From: Cunninghamella blakesleeana
Taxonomy: Eukaryota; Mucoromycota; Mucoromycetes; Mucorales; Cunninghamellaceae
Assembly (NCBI GenBank): GCA_017871115.1
Contig: JAFCIZ010000002.1
Span: 889,501 to 953,500 of the forward strand
Reading direction: 5' to 3'
Length of the DNA: 64,000 nucleotides
Shown here piece after piece: positions 25,423-36,459 of the stretch. Position 1 is the first letter of the stretch, and every line of letters starts with the position of its first letter. The translations under genes were made by a program, and so were the position numbers. The notes under the pieces are model-generated. The model saw only the letters and a list, made by a program, of their open reading frames with translations, ran no database searches and had not been told where the DNA came from.

Positions 25423-26839
25423 TAATTATTATGTTCTTACACAGGAAAACAAAATAAATCAAGTAGCTATTTTGATATTATAATTATAATCATTAATACT
25501 CGATTTTATTCAAGTATTTTTATTATCTAGAAATTATGTACATGTTAATGGTATTATGCGCATGATCTTTAAAATATATTATCCATTTTTATATTTATGA
25601 GTCACCAATACTGTATAAAAAGTGAATATATATTCCCAAAGTACCCATTCCAAGTTGTAGTTTTTTTTTTTTTTTCAGCCGAGTTAATCAGTATTTTACT
25701 TCATATTTTTGATAGTTTTATTTTCAAGTATTTTTATTTTATTATCCTCATCGTCAATTATTTGTATTTGTTATTCAATTATTTCTGTAATAATTGTTAT
25801 TCTAGTGCCTTCTAGATATGATTAAAATAAATAAATAAATAAAAATAATAATAGTAATAAGTTCATAATTCCCACTTTAATATTAACTGCCATTATATAG
25901 ATATTATATTTTTATTAATATTACTATTATTACTATAGTTATTATTGTTCTATCTTCGCTTGCGGTTGTATTAACAAAATGGACATGATTTCTATTTATA
26001 TTCAATATTGTTTCACATATATAATAATAAAATATAAAATAGATTACATAATTTGATTCATTCAATTTGCTTGTTGAAGCGATAATTTTAATACTTAGGT
26101 TGAGAACATCAGGTTGATACAACAATAAAAGTTCGTAACTAAGGTTTCTAAAAAAGATTGTACACATATTGTTCCTGAAAATAAGCTACAATGCGTATAT
26201 ATATGGTTATATATATAATTATGTATAAATAAGTCTATGAATATAAACCGCTGATATTGCCTATATTGATATTATTACTATTATTTACAACTTACTGAAT
26301 AAACCATCGCTGGTTTACTATTGTTTTAGCCGTTTACTTTGGAGGTCAAGAATAAATCATTGGGCCTTTGACTTATAAGGAAAATTTAAACATACCATAT
26401 GAATAGATTCGATCCACTTTTATTATTTTTTAAAAAGGTTAATGTTATAATAAGGAAGAAAACCATCGCTTGATAAAATAAAAAAAATTCATCCTCAATA
26501 AAATTTTTGCAAAAAAGATCGGGTTTTAAATAGCACCCATCTTGTAATACCTATGTTTCTATTCATGCACAGTCCATTGTTCTTTAACTTATAATCGTTT
26601 TTAAAACTTATAAACTAAATATACTTTTACTACTATACCACACGTAAAAAAAGATTATACTAGAATGATAAAAAATTAGACGACCCAATGAGGAATAATA
26701 AAAAAGGATGTTCCAAAAAAATTTATTTATTAAACTAAAAAAAGTATAAAAAGGTCTTTATTTTTTCTTTCTCTTTCTCTCTCTTTTTTTTTCTGTAATT
26801 TTTTTTTGGGTATGAGCTTTTTCATATCAGATCATTAGT
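25348..26839. other. intergenic, no gene seen
   Basis: This AT-rich stretch holds only short low-complexity frames. A minor-strand frame near 25904-26167 has no recognisable domain. Repeated TTTA and TAA tracts are common. Confidence 0.5.
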
Positions 26840-26997
26840 TTATACCGGGGTGGCTCTCTGGCTAGATACCTCAATAATGATCCACTTATGACCCGGTGTT
26901 AAGGGTTGGGCCAGGAAGATATTCGGGTGATGTTGTTAGCTCAATTAACATTAAGTTACTTTAGGGTATTATCGCCGATAATAGACCTTAACGTTTT
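26840..26997 (+). ncRNA. candidate structured RNA gene, unknown class
   Basis: This segment is visibly richer in G and C than its surroundings and has no open frame. Two helices adjoin. In the first, ACCGGG (26844-26849) pairs with CCCGGT (26892-26897), extended by GTGG (26850-26853) with CCAC (26882-26885). In the second, GTTAAGG (26898-26904) pairs with CCTTAAC (26986-26992). Inside the second lie a 7-bp hairpin TATTATC/GATAATA (26967-26983) and ATGTT/AACAT (26930-26951). A TTTT run starts at 26994, directly after the closing helix, as for a Pol III end. A TATA-like TTTATA precedes the first helix, and TGGCTCTCTGG (26851-26861) partly resembles an A box. I could not match it to tRNA, 5S, U1-U6, SRP or RNase P/MRP signatures. 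Strand is inferred from the T-run. Confidence 0.5.
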
Positions 26998-28283
26998 CTG
27001 GTTTCTTAGAATCTAAATAAAGAAAATGAAAGATGAATTTCTTAATAGTTGTCCTTTTTTCTCGCTCTTTTTATTTTACTTTCTTTAATTTTTTTTATTA
27101 TATTAAAATATTATAAATCATATTTTTTGTATATACTAACCATAAACTAATTAATTTGTACAAAAGAAGTTATGTACACTGGTTTTTTTTTAAAGGTGCT
27201 TGTTATTAGCACGTTTTATTATTTTAAAAAACGCGATGTATAACAACTATGATTTATTCAACTTTCTTGATATAGGTATATACAACTTAAAGAGTAGTAA
27301 TAATAAAATACTTATATTTATTAAGTCAACAGTCGTAAAATAGTATTAAAGTGTTTGTAAGTTAATAGTTTATTTTTATTTTAGATCATATTTAAAAAGA
27401 AAAAGGAAAACATAAATTATTATATTAAACTAATACTCGTTTTAATTTTATTTTTTCAATTATATTAATATAGTTTTATTTTGATAATAGTATGGAGTAG
27501 ATCTTTCTTTATATATTGTATACTAATGCAGTTTGATAGTTTATTATTATAAAAAGGAATAGAAATATAGAAATTAAAACAAGAGGAAGAAAAAAAAAAG
27601 AAAAAGAGGATGAATGAAGGGAATACTATGGAACACATATTAATATATTCCTTGTAACAAAAAAGGAAACTATATGTGAAAGACGGAAATATATACCTAT
27701 GTATTTTTAACAGACGATTTTGTAGTACAAAGATCAACTATATATACCTAATAATCAAATAGCAGCAGCTTCAACTTTTTTTTAACAAGAATAAAACAGA
27801 AGAGAAATTTATAATATAAGAATAGATCGTTATTATTCATTTTTTTTATTGTGATTATGTATACTTATAAATATAAGTAATGAGTATAATGGATGTTTTA
27901 TATAATATAGTTTTAAGAAAGCTTTTGATTACGTTTTTTTTTATATTTAGATATACTTGAACTCTTTTTTTTTTTGTTATCATGTTTTATATATAATTAA
28001 ATGAAGGCAGTGTATTTTTTATTTATTTTTAATAATGTGTTATGTTCATCTTATTTAATAACAGTAATATTAAAAATAAATAATAAAAAATTGAATCTAT
28101 CTATTATAGTAGTACTATGTATAAAAATAAAAAATTAATCTAATTTAAATTTAAAAAAAAAAAAAAATGAGGGTACACCGAGCCAGCAGTAATATTATTA
28201 TTGTTTTTAAAACAAAACAAAATAAAAATAAAAGATGATGAATGAGTAAAAATGAAAAAATGATTTTTTTTTAATTAGTTGAT
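26998..28283. other. intergenic, no gene seen
   Basis: It is AT-rich with TA tracts and T-runs, and one low-complexity frame at 27465-27737 (minus) is not believable as a gene. It is the 3' side of the two-TM protein gene. Confidence 0.5.
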
Positions 28284-29057
28284 TTAGGTATATTGATGAG
28301 TAGAATATAAAGCAGCAAAAACAATAATGAGAATCACAACAATAATACTAAAACCAATAGAAAAATAACGATTTAATTGTTGCCAACGTCTTGCCATTTT
28401 CCCACCACGGTGAGATTGTTTTGGCCAAAAGGAACCTAACCACCATAATGGAGGAAATATAAACCCAAATAAAAATAAAATAGCCCCTATTGAAAAAAAC
28501 CCATCGTGTTGATCAAAAGTCCACCAAGGTCGATCTATATGTTCTTCTTCGTGATCGTGATCATGATGATGGTCCCCTTCTTTATAAAATATTTTTTCAT
28601 GGTTTTTTTTGATTTCGTTTAAATCTGTTTGCAAAGCTGACCATAAGGTAGAAGGTTCATGAATGGATATATTATCATTATCATTATCATTACTATTGTT
28701 GTTATTATTAGTATTGTCTTTTTGTGATTGTTGATTTTTTAATAAAACAGAAGCATCTTTTTGAAATTGTTGGTCCATATATTTATGAAAAGTATGATCA
28801 TCATCTTGTGGTGATTTTGAATTATGAAAAATAATAGCATTGGTTGGTAAAGGGGATATATGAGATAAAGGTGGTAAAGTAATAGGCGATGATGATGATG
28901 ATGATGATTGGCCTTTTAAATACGAATGAGAAGATGAAGTTGATAATGTTTTTTCATTTTTATTATTATTTATTAAAGGTGTAGTAGAACGCTGTGATAT
29001 AGGTGTTGTTGACCTAATTAAATTTTCAGTTAAATGATAAGCTTGCTGTTTCTCCAT
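28284..29057 (-). CDS. fungal two-transmembrane protein with long disordered N-terminus
   Basis: This is an intronless gene of 257 aa. Residues 1-165 are low complexity (Ser, Asn, Asp, His rich, including a HHHDHDHEEEH-like acidic/His cluster) and probably cytosolic. A Trp-rich segment then leads into a first membrane helix (FFSIGAILFLFGFIFPPLWW), a basic loop (SFWPKQSHRGGKMARRW), and a second helix near the C-terminus (FSIIVVILIIVFAALY). The PPLWWLGSFWP motif followed by a basic loop and LNR is a pattern I associate with conserved fungal membrane proteins of unknown role. No enzyme motif is visible. It faces the small basic protein gene at 29694 across a 640-base divergent gap. Confidence 0.72.
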   Translation of the reverse strand: MEKQQAYHLTENLIRSTTPISQRSTTPLINNNKNEKTLSTSSSHSYLKGQSSSSSSSPITLPPLSHISPLPTNAIIFHNSKSPQDDDHTFHKYMDQQFQKDASVLLKNQQSQKDNTNNNNNSNDNDNDNISIHEPSTLWSALQTDLNEIKKNHEKIFYKEGDHHHDHDHEEEHIDRPWWTFDQHDGFFSIGAILFLFGFIFPPLWWLGSFWPKQSHRGGKMARRWQQLNRYFSIGFSIIVVILIIVFAALYSTHQYT

Positions 29058-29693
29058 TCAACTCTTTGTTTTATACTTTATTTTTTTATAATAATAATAG
29101 TTATATACAGCTCATAAAATAAATGAAAGGAAGGGGTGGGGGTAAAGGAGAAGGTGAGTGTTTTTTTTTATTATAAAATTGTGAATGGAAAAAAAAAAAA
29201 GAGAAGAGAAAGAGAAAGAAATAGAAAGAAAAAAAATATTAGTCTTTTTTTTTTTTTTTTTAAAAAAAAGGATTAAAGTGCCGCATTAAATTATCTTTAT
29301 ATAAGATGAACAACTCAAATGAGTGCTAAAATAGGAAATTGCCACACTTGTTAAAATATTTCTATGTAACATTTATTTATATTAATATAATTTATAAAAT
29401 AAATAGATGGCTTCTTTTATTTTTATTTTTATTTTTATTTATTAAGGAGTTATAATCAATTATTATATGCAGTAAAGTGTGTTTTTTAATTCCAGGAGAA
29501 AAAAGCTAGCCAAGTTGATCATCGTCCTATATAAAGTTTTTAGTTGACAAAAACTAATTATGGGGTTACTTCCTACAAAAAAAAAAACCAAGGCTAGTAG
29601 TGTTTTTATCTGACTTTTAAAAGATTTTAAAAAGTTTTTTTTTTTTTCATTCTTTCTTTTTCTTTCTTTTTTAAAAATAAATAAATTTTTATC
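29058..29693. promoter_or_regulatory. divergent intergenic region
   Basis: This interval lies between two genes transcribed away from each other. It contains A-rich and T-rich tracts at 29190-29270 and a pyrimidine run (29630-29672) just before the plus-strand ATG. A GC-richer patch at 29505-29600 has no clear structure. Confidence 0.4.
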
Positions 29694-29941
29694 ATGTTAT
29701 CTTTATTTTCAAGAGGTTTATTACAATCAACTTTTAAATCAGCAACTAGTGGGTTTACAAATACTATTCGTGAAGCTTCTACTAAAACAAATAAAACCGC
29801 TAAACTTAAAGGTCAACTTAAGGTAAATACAATTCTTTTATTTATTTGATATTATGATTATTATAATTCTTAACATTTATATCTACACATGTATATTAAT
29901 AGGCTAAACAAAAGAAAAGACGTGCTCGTGTATCTAAATAA
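29694..29941 (+). CDS. tiny basic protein, probably mitochondrial
   Basis: Two exons (29694-29823, about 29903-29941) give about 55 aa, too short for usual gene callers. The N-terminus MLSLFSRGLLQSTFKSAT is a plausible mitochondrial presequence (Arg, Ser, hydrophobic, no acids). The C-terminus KQKKRRARVSK is strongly basic. Splicing GT-AG at AAG|GTAAAT and TAATAG|GCT keeps the frame. The size and charge would suit a very small mitochondrial ribosome-associated protein, but I recognise no family, so this is only an inference. Confidence 0.5.
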
Positions 29942-30217
29942 AATGGGATTTTATTTGTAGTTATATAAAAAGATGAAATAATTTGAATATACAACAATTT
30001 AATGAAAAAAAAAGTTAATAACAACATAGATAGATATATAACTAAAAAAATAATAATTATCAAAAAACAAAATGAATGACACTTTATAAATAATAATAAA
30101 ATAGAATAAGGATAGAATAATATATAAAAAGATAATAATATGGATTGGATTAAATATTTTTGCATAAAATGTATTAAAAAAGGAATGGATTCAATAATAA
30201 ATGGGTATCTTTATATA

Positions 30218-30586
30218 TCAACAAGGACATATATTTGAACTATGAGGACCATTACAATGCTTGCACTTGGTTTTATTCTTTTGTTGTTGATTATTACCAT
30301 TCGTATTAAGAGAAGGATTAGAAAATAATGTATGATGAAGTGTTGGGGTTAAATTAGGTCTAGGGAAGGCACTAAGGATAGTATTTTCGGTAACAACATT
30401 TTCATAATAATGATATTGATTTTGGCCAAAGTTTGATCTGGATTGGGTATAATCTTGTTGATGAACTTTTTGTTGTCGTGTAGTAGAAAAATAACTAGTG
30501 CTTTGGAATTGTAAATATACTTTTTTACGTTGTTGTTGATATTGTAATGTAAGGTTAGTTTGAAAGAGTGTAAATAACCTAGGCAT
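30218..30586 (-). CDS. small protein with C-terminal zinc-knuckle-like motif, unrecognised
   Basis: This intronless frame encodes 122 aa. The first about 40 residues (MPRLFTLFQTNLTLQ..., with many Gln, Arg, Ser and no early acids) could be a mitochondrial presequence. The middle is Asn/Gln-rich. The end, CKHCNGPHSSNICPC, has Cys-x2-Cys-x3-His-x4-Cys spacing, one residue shorter than a canonical CCHC knuckle. Nothing else is recognisable. Its non-repetitive tail and clean start make it more credible than other short frames here, but expression is not shown. Confidence 0.5.
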   Translation of the reverse strand: MPRLFTLFQTNLTLQYQQQRKKVYLQFQSTSYFSTTRQQKVHQQDYTQSRSNFGQNQYHYYENVVTENTILSAFPRPNLTPTLHHTLFSNPSLNTNGNNQQQKNKTKCKHCNGPHSSNICPC

Positions 30587-31524
30587 GGTTGATATTGATG
30601 ATATATATATAATATAAGATAAAAAATAAATGAAGAAATGAAGAAAAAGAAGAGTATGAAATCAATTTTTTTTGAAAAAATATTATTTATATAAATGAAG
30701 AGAAAGTCATGTGTATTACATAAAATACGTGATTCAGTACCATTATTATATATATATATAAAAATACCCCTTTTTTCCTTATTTATCTAATCCATTTTCG
30801 GCACTTTCAAGCCCTATACACCCGATTATTCTTTTTTTACCCTGGTTACTTTTAAGTACTGATTACGGTATGCTCCGCAGCTTTTTTTTTTTATTATAAT
30901 TGATCTATTATACATATATGATATACATAAAGTAGAAATTATTCATTTTTTATTTTCATTTCGATATTGATAAAATAAATATCATATAGGTTCATTATAT
31001 GTTAGAGTTCCTTTTTTAAAAAAAGCTTTCAGCAATAGATATTATATTATGTTCTTAATTAAAATATATATCATATATAAACTTTTATGAATATTACAAC
31101 AGATTGAAGAAAAATTAATTTTACAGAAAAAAAATCTTTTTACAGAAAAAAAAATATTTTTTTTATTATTTGATTAAAAGTTAATGTTTATTCTTTCTTT
31201 TTTTTTGTATATTACATTATGCACATAGTGGATTTTTTGGAACTCAAAAAAATGTGATTCATAGAATATATTTTTTATTTAAAAAAAGTGTTTGATCACA
31301 ATTTGATAAAATAATGTACTAAATACTAATAATAATAATAATAAAAAGAAACAAGTGATTGATATATAATATATATAATAAAAAGGATATACGAAGTTAT
31401 TTTTAAGATAGAATAAAATAAATAAAATAAAATAAATATATAATATAATAATAAATGACAGTTGATAATAGTATATTTCTATATGTTTCTACATATATAG
31501 ATTGGAAAATAATAAGTATAATAA
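30587..31524. other. intergenic, no gene seen
   Basis: AT-rich sequence between the small zinc-knuckle-like gene and the kinesin stop codon. A GC-richer patch occurs at 30795-30885 without a clear fold or frame. Confidence 0.5.
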
Positions 31525-34500
31525 TTATCGGAAAGGAATCCAAGAAGATCGTTTTTCACGTTTTTCACTATAATATAATATAATATAATATATATATATA
31601 TATATAGAGTATAATTAATAAATGAGTCGAGATGATAATTTTTTTCTTTTAAAAATAAAAACAAAATAAATCAGAATGAATTATACCTTTCTTGAACAGC
31701 TACTCCTCCGCGAAGTGGTTTTACTATACGATTAAATCCATTGACCGCCATGGATGATTTTTGTTGACCATTACTTAAAGCTTGATGCAATTTATCTTTT
31801 AAGGTTTGAATTTGGTTTTCAAATCTACATTAAAAATAAAAATGTATACATTTCATTATTTATTATACAAGTGCCTAAAATAATAATATTTATATCTTTA
31901 ACTTAATTTAATTCTTTGTACCTTTGTGATTGTGTTTTGGATTGTTCTTGTGCATCATTCAATAATGCTTCCAAGTTATTAATTCTTTCATCTTTGGCCA
32001 TTAATTTTCGATCAGCTATAATCATTTCCTTTTTCAAGTGAGAGTTTTGTTCAACCATCTATTTTTTTAATAAATAAATAAATAAATAAATATTATTAGA
32101 TATTTTTTTTCTTTTTCTTTTTCATTTCTATCTTTTTATAATATAAAATTACTATTATTATTATTATTACCTGCTTTTGTACACTAGTTAATTGTTCCAA
32201 ATTTCTTTCTAAAATAACAATCTTCTTTTGTTGAGCTTTATTATTGGTGGCACGTAATAAGTTAACGTATTTTTCTTTAGTTTCTTCCAAGCAAATTTCC
32301 AATTCTACAATACGTTCGCATCTAGATTGTAAATCACGCATTAATGCACGCTTCATTACATCAAAATCGGATAATTGTTTAGTCATTGTTTTTTGCATCA
32401 ATTCCACATCTTTTTCGACAGTAGGTGGTGTAGTAACACCTTGACGAGGTTGACTTGATAAAAATTCCTATCAAAAATAAAATAAAAAGAAAAATGAATG
32501 TAATCAGAATATATTCATTTTATTTTGTTTTATTGAATATCATATTACCACTATCTGTTTTATTTATTATATATCTAATACTTACTTCTAGTTGTTCATT
32601 AGACATTTTCAATTCAGCAATAGCCATGGCCAATTTTCCTTCTTGTTCATCTTTCCATTGGATTTGTTGTTTTAATTGATCCAATTCTTTCTTGTGAGTA
32701 TCTAATTGAATTGCATGCTTTTGTTCCAATTCCATTTTATATTTAGCATCTTCATCATTTTCTTTTTCTTCTCCATTTTGCTCTTCTACAGACGATTGGC
32801 TTTTTTCAGACAATAACGTAGTATAAATAGCTTCTAATTCGAGTTGTCTATTTACAAGAACTGTTCGTTCATTTGCAAGGTTACGGATCATGGTTTGATA
32901 TTGATCTACAAATGCTTTGGAATCTATTAATTGTTGTTCAAGAGCCACTCGTTCATTAGGTGTGACATTGGTAGTTCTATCCATGGATTGTTGTATCATG
33001 TCTTTAATTTGTTTTTCTTTTTCATGAATCATTTCCTAAAATATATCAATAAATAAATGGTTATGTTATATAGACATATACTAATAGATGATTTACTAAA
33101 ATAGGATATATATATATATTCTTCTTACTGTAGTATTAATATAATCAATGGAAGATAAGGATGATGAAAAAGAATTATTTAATTTTTGTTTTTCTTGTTG
33201 AAGAGTAGCTAATTGTTGTTTAATTTGTTCTAATTCACGTAATAATTCTTGATTCATATCTTTTAAACCATCTGCTGTAATGCTACCTTCTTTATTTTCA
33301 TACATGACTTTTTCTAATTGAATTTTTGTTTCACCTAATTCAGAAATAACTTTTTGATGTTCAGACATTAATGTTTTTTCTTGTTCTTTAAGCTGATTTA
33401 ATTCTGATTGTAAATGGTTCATTAACTTTTCACGTTGACTTAATTCTGATTCCTATTAAAAATAATAAAAAAATGAAAATAAAATTAGAATAAATACATA
33501 AATAATAATACATGCAATTTTTAATAATAATAATAAAAAAAAAATACCTTTTCAGAAATTTGCTCTAGTAATTCATTTTCATTTTTAATAAAACGATCAC
33601 GTTCATCAGTATCTAAAGCCATTGGCGTTGAAGGTCTTGAGGTATCATCCAATAATAAGGATTTATTTGTCACAGGAGTAGTAGGTGAAGTGGCTCTAGT
33701 AGGAGAAGGAAGAGCATTTGTTGTTGTTGTAGCAGCAGTAGGAGAAGAAGATTTGATTGAATCCACGTTTTCTAAAGTAACCCATTGTGATTCAGGAACA
33801 ACACCACCAGTACGCCAAATAGTGATTTCACCTTCCAAAGCAGTGATATAGTTTTGATAACTAACAGCTTCTCCTTTGACCTTTTTTAATAAGGCTTTTA
33901 ATTGAGCAGGAGATAAATCAGCATTTACTTTAGCTTTATTTTTAATTGTCTTTGCTCGAACACCAAAGCGTAAAGTGGAAATAGTTTCAAATTCATTATA
34001 AGAAGAAGGTGAACAATTGATGATCAATGTCGTGCGTGAATTACCACCCAACGATTCTTGAAGAATACGTGTTAATTTTGAATCACGGTAAGGGATATGG
34101 TTTGACTATTTATATGCCATGAATAATAATAAAGTAAAATAAAAAAGATGAATAAAAACTGTTACACAAATAATGCAATCTCTTTTTCTTTTATAAGATG
34201 TATATATATATAATGGTAATGGTGTTTACCTTTCCATCTGTTAAAGCATTAATAACCATACCAAGTGCTGTTAGTGATTTATTGATTTTTTTAGCTTCTT
34301 CCAATGTTTGACCGGATGCACCTGTTTTACCAACCTAATAAAATAAATAAATAAACGAATGTAAAGCGCATTAATAAATGACACATATACATATTGTTTA
34401 TAAACGAATATAAAAATATATTATGTATATTGTTTAAAAAACTTACTTTTTCAGAACCAGCTAAATCAACCAAATAAAGTTTACCGCTTTTTGCAGCGCC

Positions 34501-35719
34501 AGTATCAACGTTTTTTTGTGTGATTGTAATCATAACCATAGAATGACTTCGAGAACTTTCAGCATTCATATCTAATTTAAAAAAAAGGAAAAAAGTATGA
34601 GGGTATTTTAGATTAATTGATTCTATATTATTTTATCATATATATTGGTTATTATTGTTATTATATTTACTTGTATAAGCAACAACACGATTGCTACCAC
34701 CACGTCGCATTACGTCATACACTTCTTCAGTGGATGAGACATATACTTCTAAAACACCTTTTACATATACGCCCTTTACTTTATCTTCATGAATAGGTAA
34801 GTTATCACAAGAAGCTAAATTTTAAAATAAATAATTAAAAAATTAGTTATTATTATAATAATAATTATAATAAAAATATGTAAAGAAAGTGAGGATGCAT
34901 TTTAATTATTATACTTACGATTAAGAAGATCACGAACTTTTTCCATATAAATTTCCATATAAGATACTTTCACAGTGAATTCAATATTATCAGGTGATAA
35001 CATGATACTTTCAAATATTTGTTCCACAATCCGAGGAATAATACCTTTATTTTCTGTGTCATCAATATCAGATCCCTATATAAATATTTAATGTATCAAT
35101 CTATCATTTTTTTATTTCGACCGTATTGATTTTTTATTTTATTATTATATAAATTTACCATCATTGTAAATGTTTTTCCTGAACCAGTTTGACCATAAGC
35201 AAAAACAGTACCATTATAACCAGCCACCACGTCTAAAATAAATAAATAAAGAAGAAAAAAAAGGGATATTAAGGTAAGGAGGTGAAGATTTAAAATTTAT
35301 AGATAAATATTAGGGGTTATAAGGGATAAACGTATTATTATAACTTTTTTTTTTAAAAAAAAATACTATTTATTTACCATCAACGATGGATTTTATAGAA
35401 TAATCAAATACTTCTTGTTGTCTTGTATTAGATCCAAAGATTTTATCGAATGAAAAATTACATGGATTTTCACCCTAAGTATAATAATATAATAAAAAGA
35501 TAAGGAATGAGAGAGAGATCAATATAGACACGTGACATATTTGTTAATGTCAAAATAAATATATATCCTTTTTTAAAATATATATATATTTATGATTACC
35601 TTTAACGCTACATTTGTTCCATCTTCATTAATATCTATAATAGGTTGACCACCTTCCTTAATTTCCAATTTATTTTGAGGTCGAAAACGACATACTACTT
35701 TGATATTGTTGCCTGACAT
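31525..35719 (-). CDS. conventional kinesin heavy chain (kinesin-1)
   Basis: A many-exon gene encodes a kinesin-1 heavy chain of roughly 900 aa. The N-terminal motor begins [14 protein letters not shown] and has the P-loop [13 protein letters not shown], switch I NAESSRSH, switch [10 protein letters not shown], and the neck-proximal [17 protein letters not shown] Thr/Pro/Ser linker precedes long coiled coils (about 33420-31930). The tail exon near 31685-31830 carries [10 protein letters not shown], the fungal form of the IAK autoinhibition motif, and a final short exon ends SSWIPFR. It moves cargo toward microtubule plus ends and, in fungi, carries vesicles and dynein/dynactin to hyphal tips. 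The neighbouring p150Glued gene lies 740 bases upstream on the same strand. Confidence 0.95.
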
Positions 35720-36459
35720 TTTTTTTTTATTCGTTCTTTTTTATTAATATTATTATACTATATGAGTTTATATTTTATATTTAATAAAAGTATTACTGTT
35801 AAATAAATATATATGTTGATATATACATAAATATAAATATATGTATATATATATATGCTTATATATTTATATATTTATATATTAGTATATTCCAAAAAGT
35901 TTATTATATAGGTATACTGTCTTCTTTTATAATAAAGTAAAATAAAATATAAAAAATATCATAGTATTTAAAAGTGAATATCATTTCTCGTGTTATTTTA
36001 TTGTCATCTATATTCTTTTGTTTTTACTTACATAAAAAACAATAAGGTATAATTAAAGTGAAAGTAGAAGGGTAAAAATAAAATAAAATAATACAAGAAA
36101 AGGACTGTATTAAAAAAAAAAAAAAGAAAAGAGAGGGGAAAAAAATAAAATCAATTGAAGTTGAGAAAATCGGAAGGGGAATAAAGGGAGAAGTTGGAAA
36201 AAAAACTTTGATATGTATATATAATTTATTTGTTTTAAGTTTTAGTTGACAAAAAATAATAATAAATAGGATATAGATAAATATATATAATATATGTATA
36301 TATACATATATATAATAACAATAGATAATAATAATAATAATAATAATAAAGAGAGAGAAAGGGAGAAAAAGAAATAGACTAAGTATATTTATATATTTAT
36401 AGATATCACTTCATCCTTTTTTTTAAAAAGTATATATATATATATATATATATATATGC
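35720..36459. other. intergenic between kinesin and p150Glued
   Basis: TA-rich tracts at 35800-35885 and 36270-36350 and a purine-rich stretch at 36100-36200 make up this 740-base gap. It should hold the kinesin promoter and the p150Glued 3' end. No gene is seen. Confidence 0.5.

Noticed and set aside
26898..26912. Telomerase template reading of CCCAACCCTTAAC on the minus strand
   Set aside because: It contains an extra T relative to a TTAGGG-type template and is fully used as a helix arm of the fold.
26840..26997. Assignment of the structured segment to SRP, U-snRNA, 5S rRNA, RNase P/MRP or tRNA
   Set aside because: The diagnostic motifs (GGAA tetraloop with AGCA, ACAGAGA, Sm site context, 5S internal box, ACAGAAA core, B box GGTTCGANTCC) are not present in a convincing way.
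27465..27737. Minus-strand open frame of 90 codons
   Set aside because: Phe/Ser/Ile-rich low complexity in an AT-rich gap, with no neighbouring exon signals.
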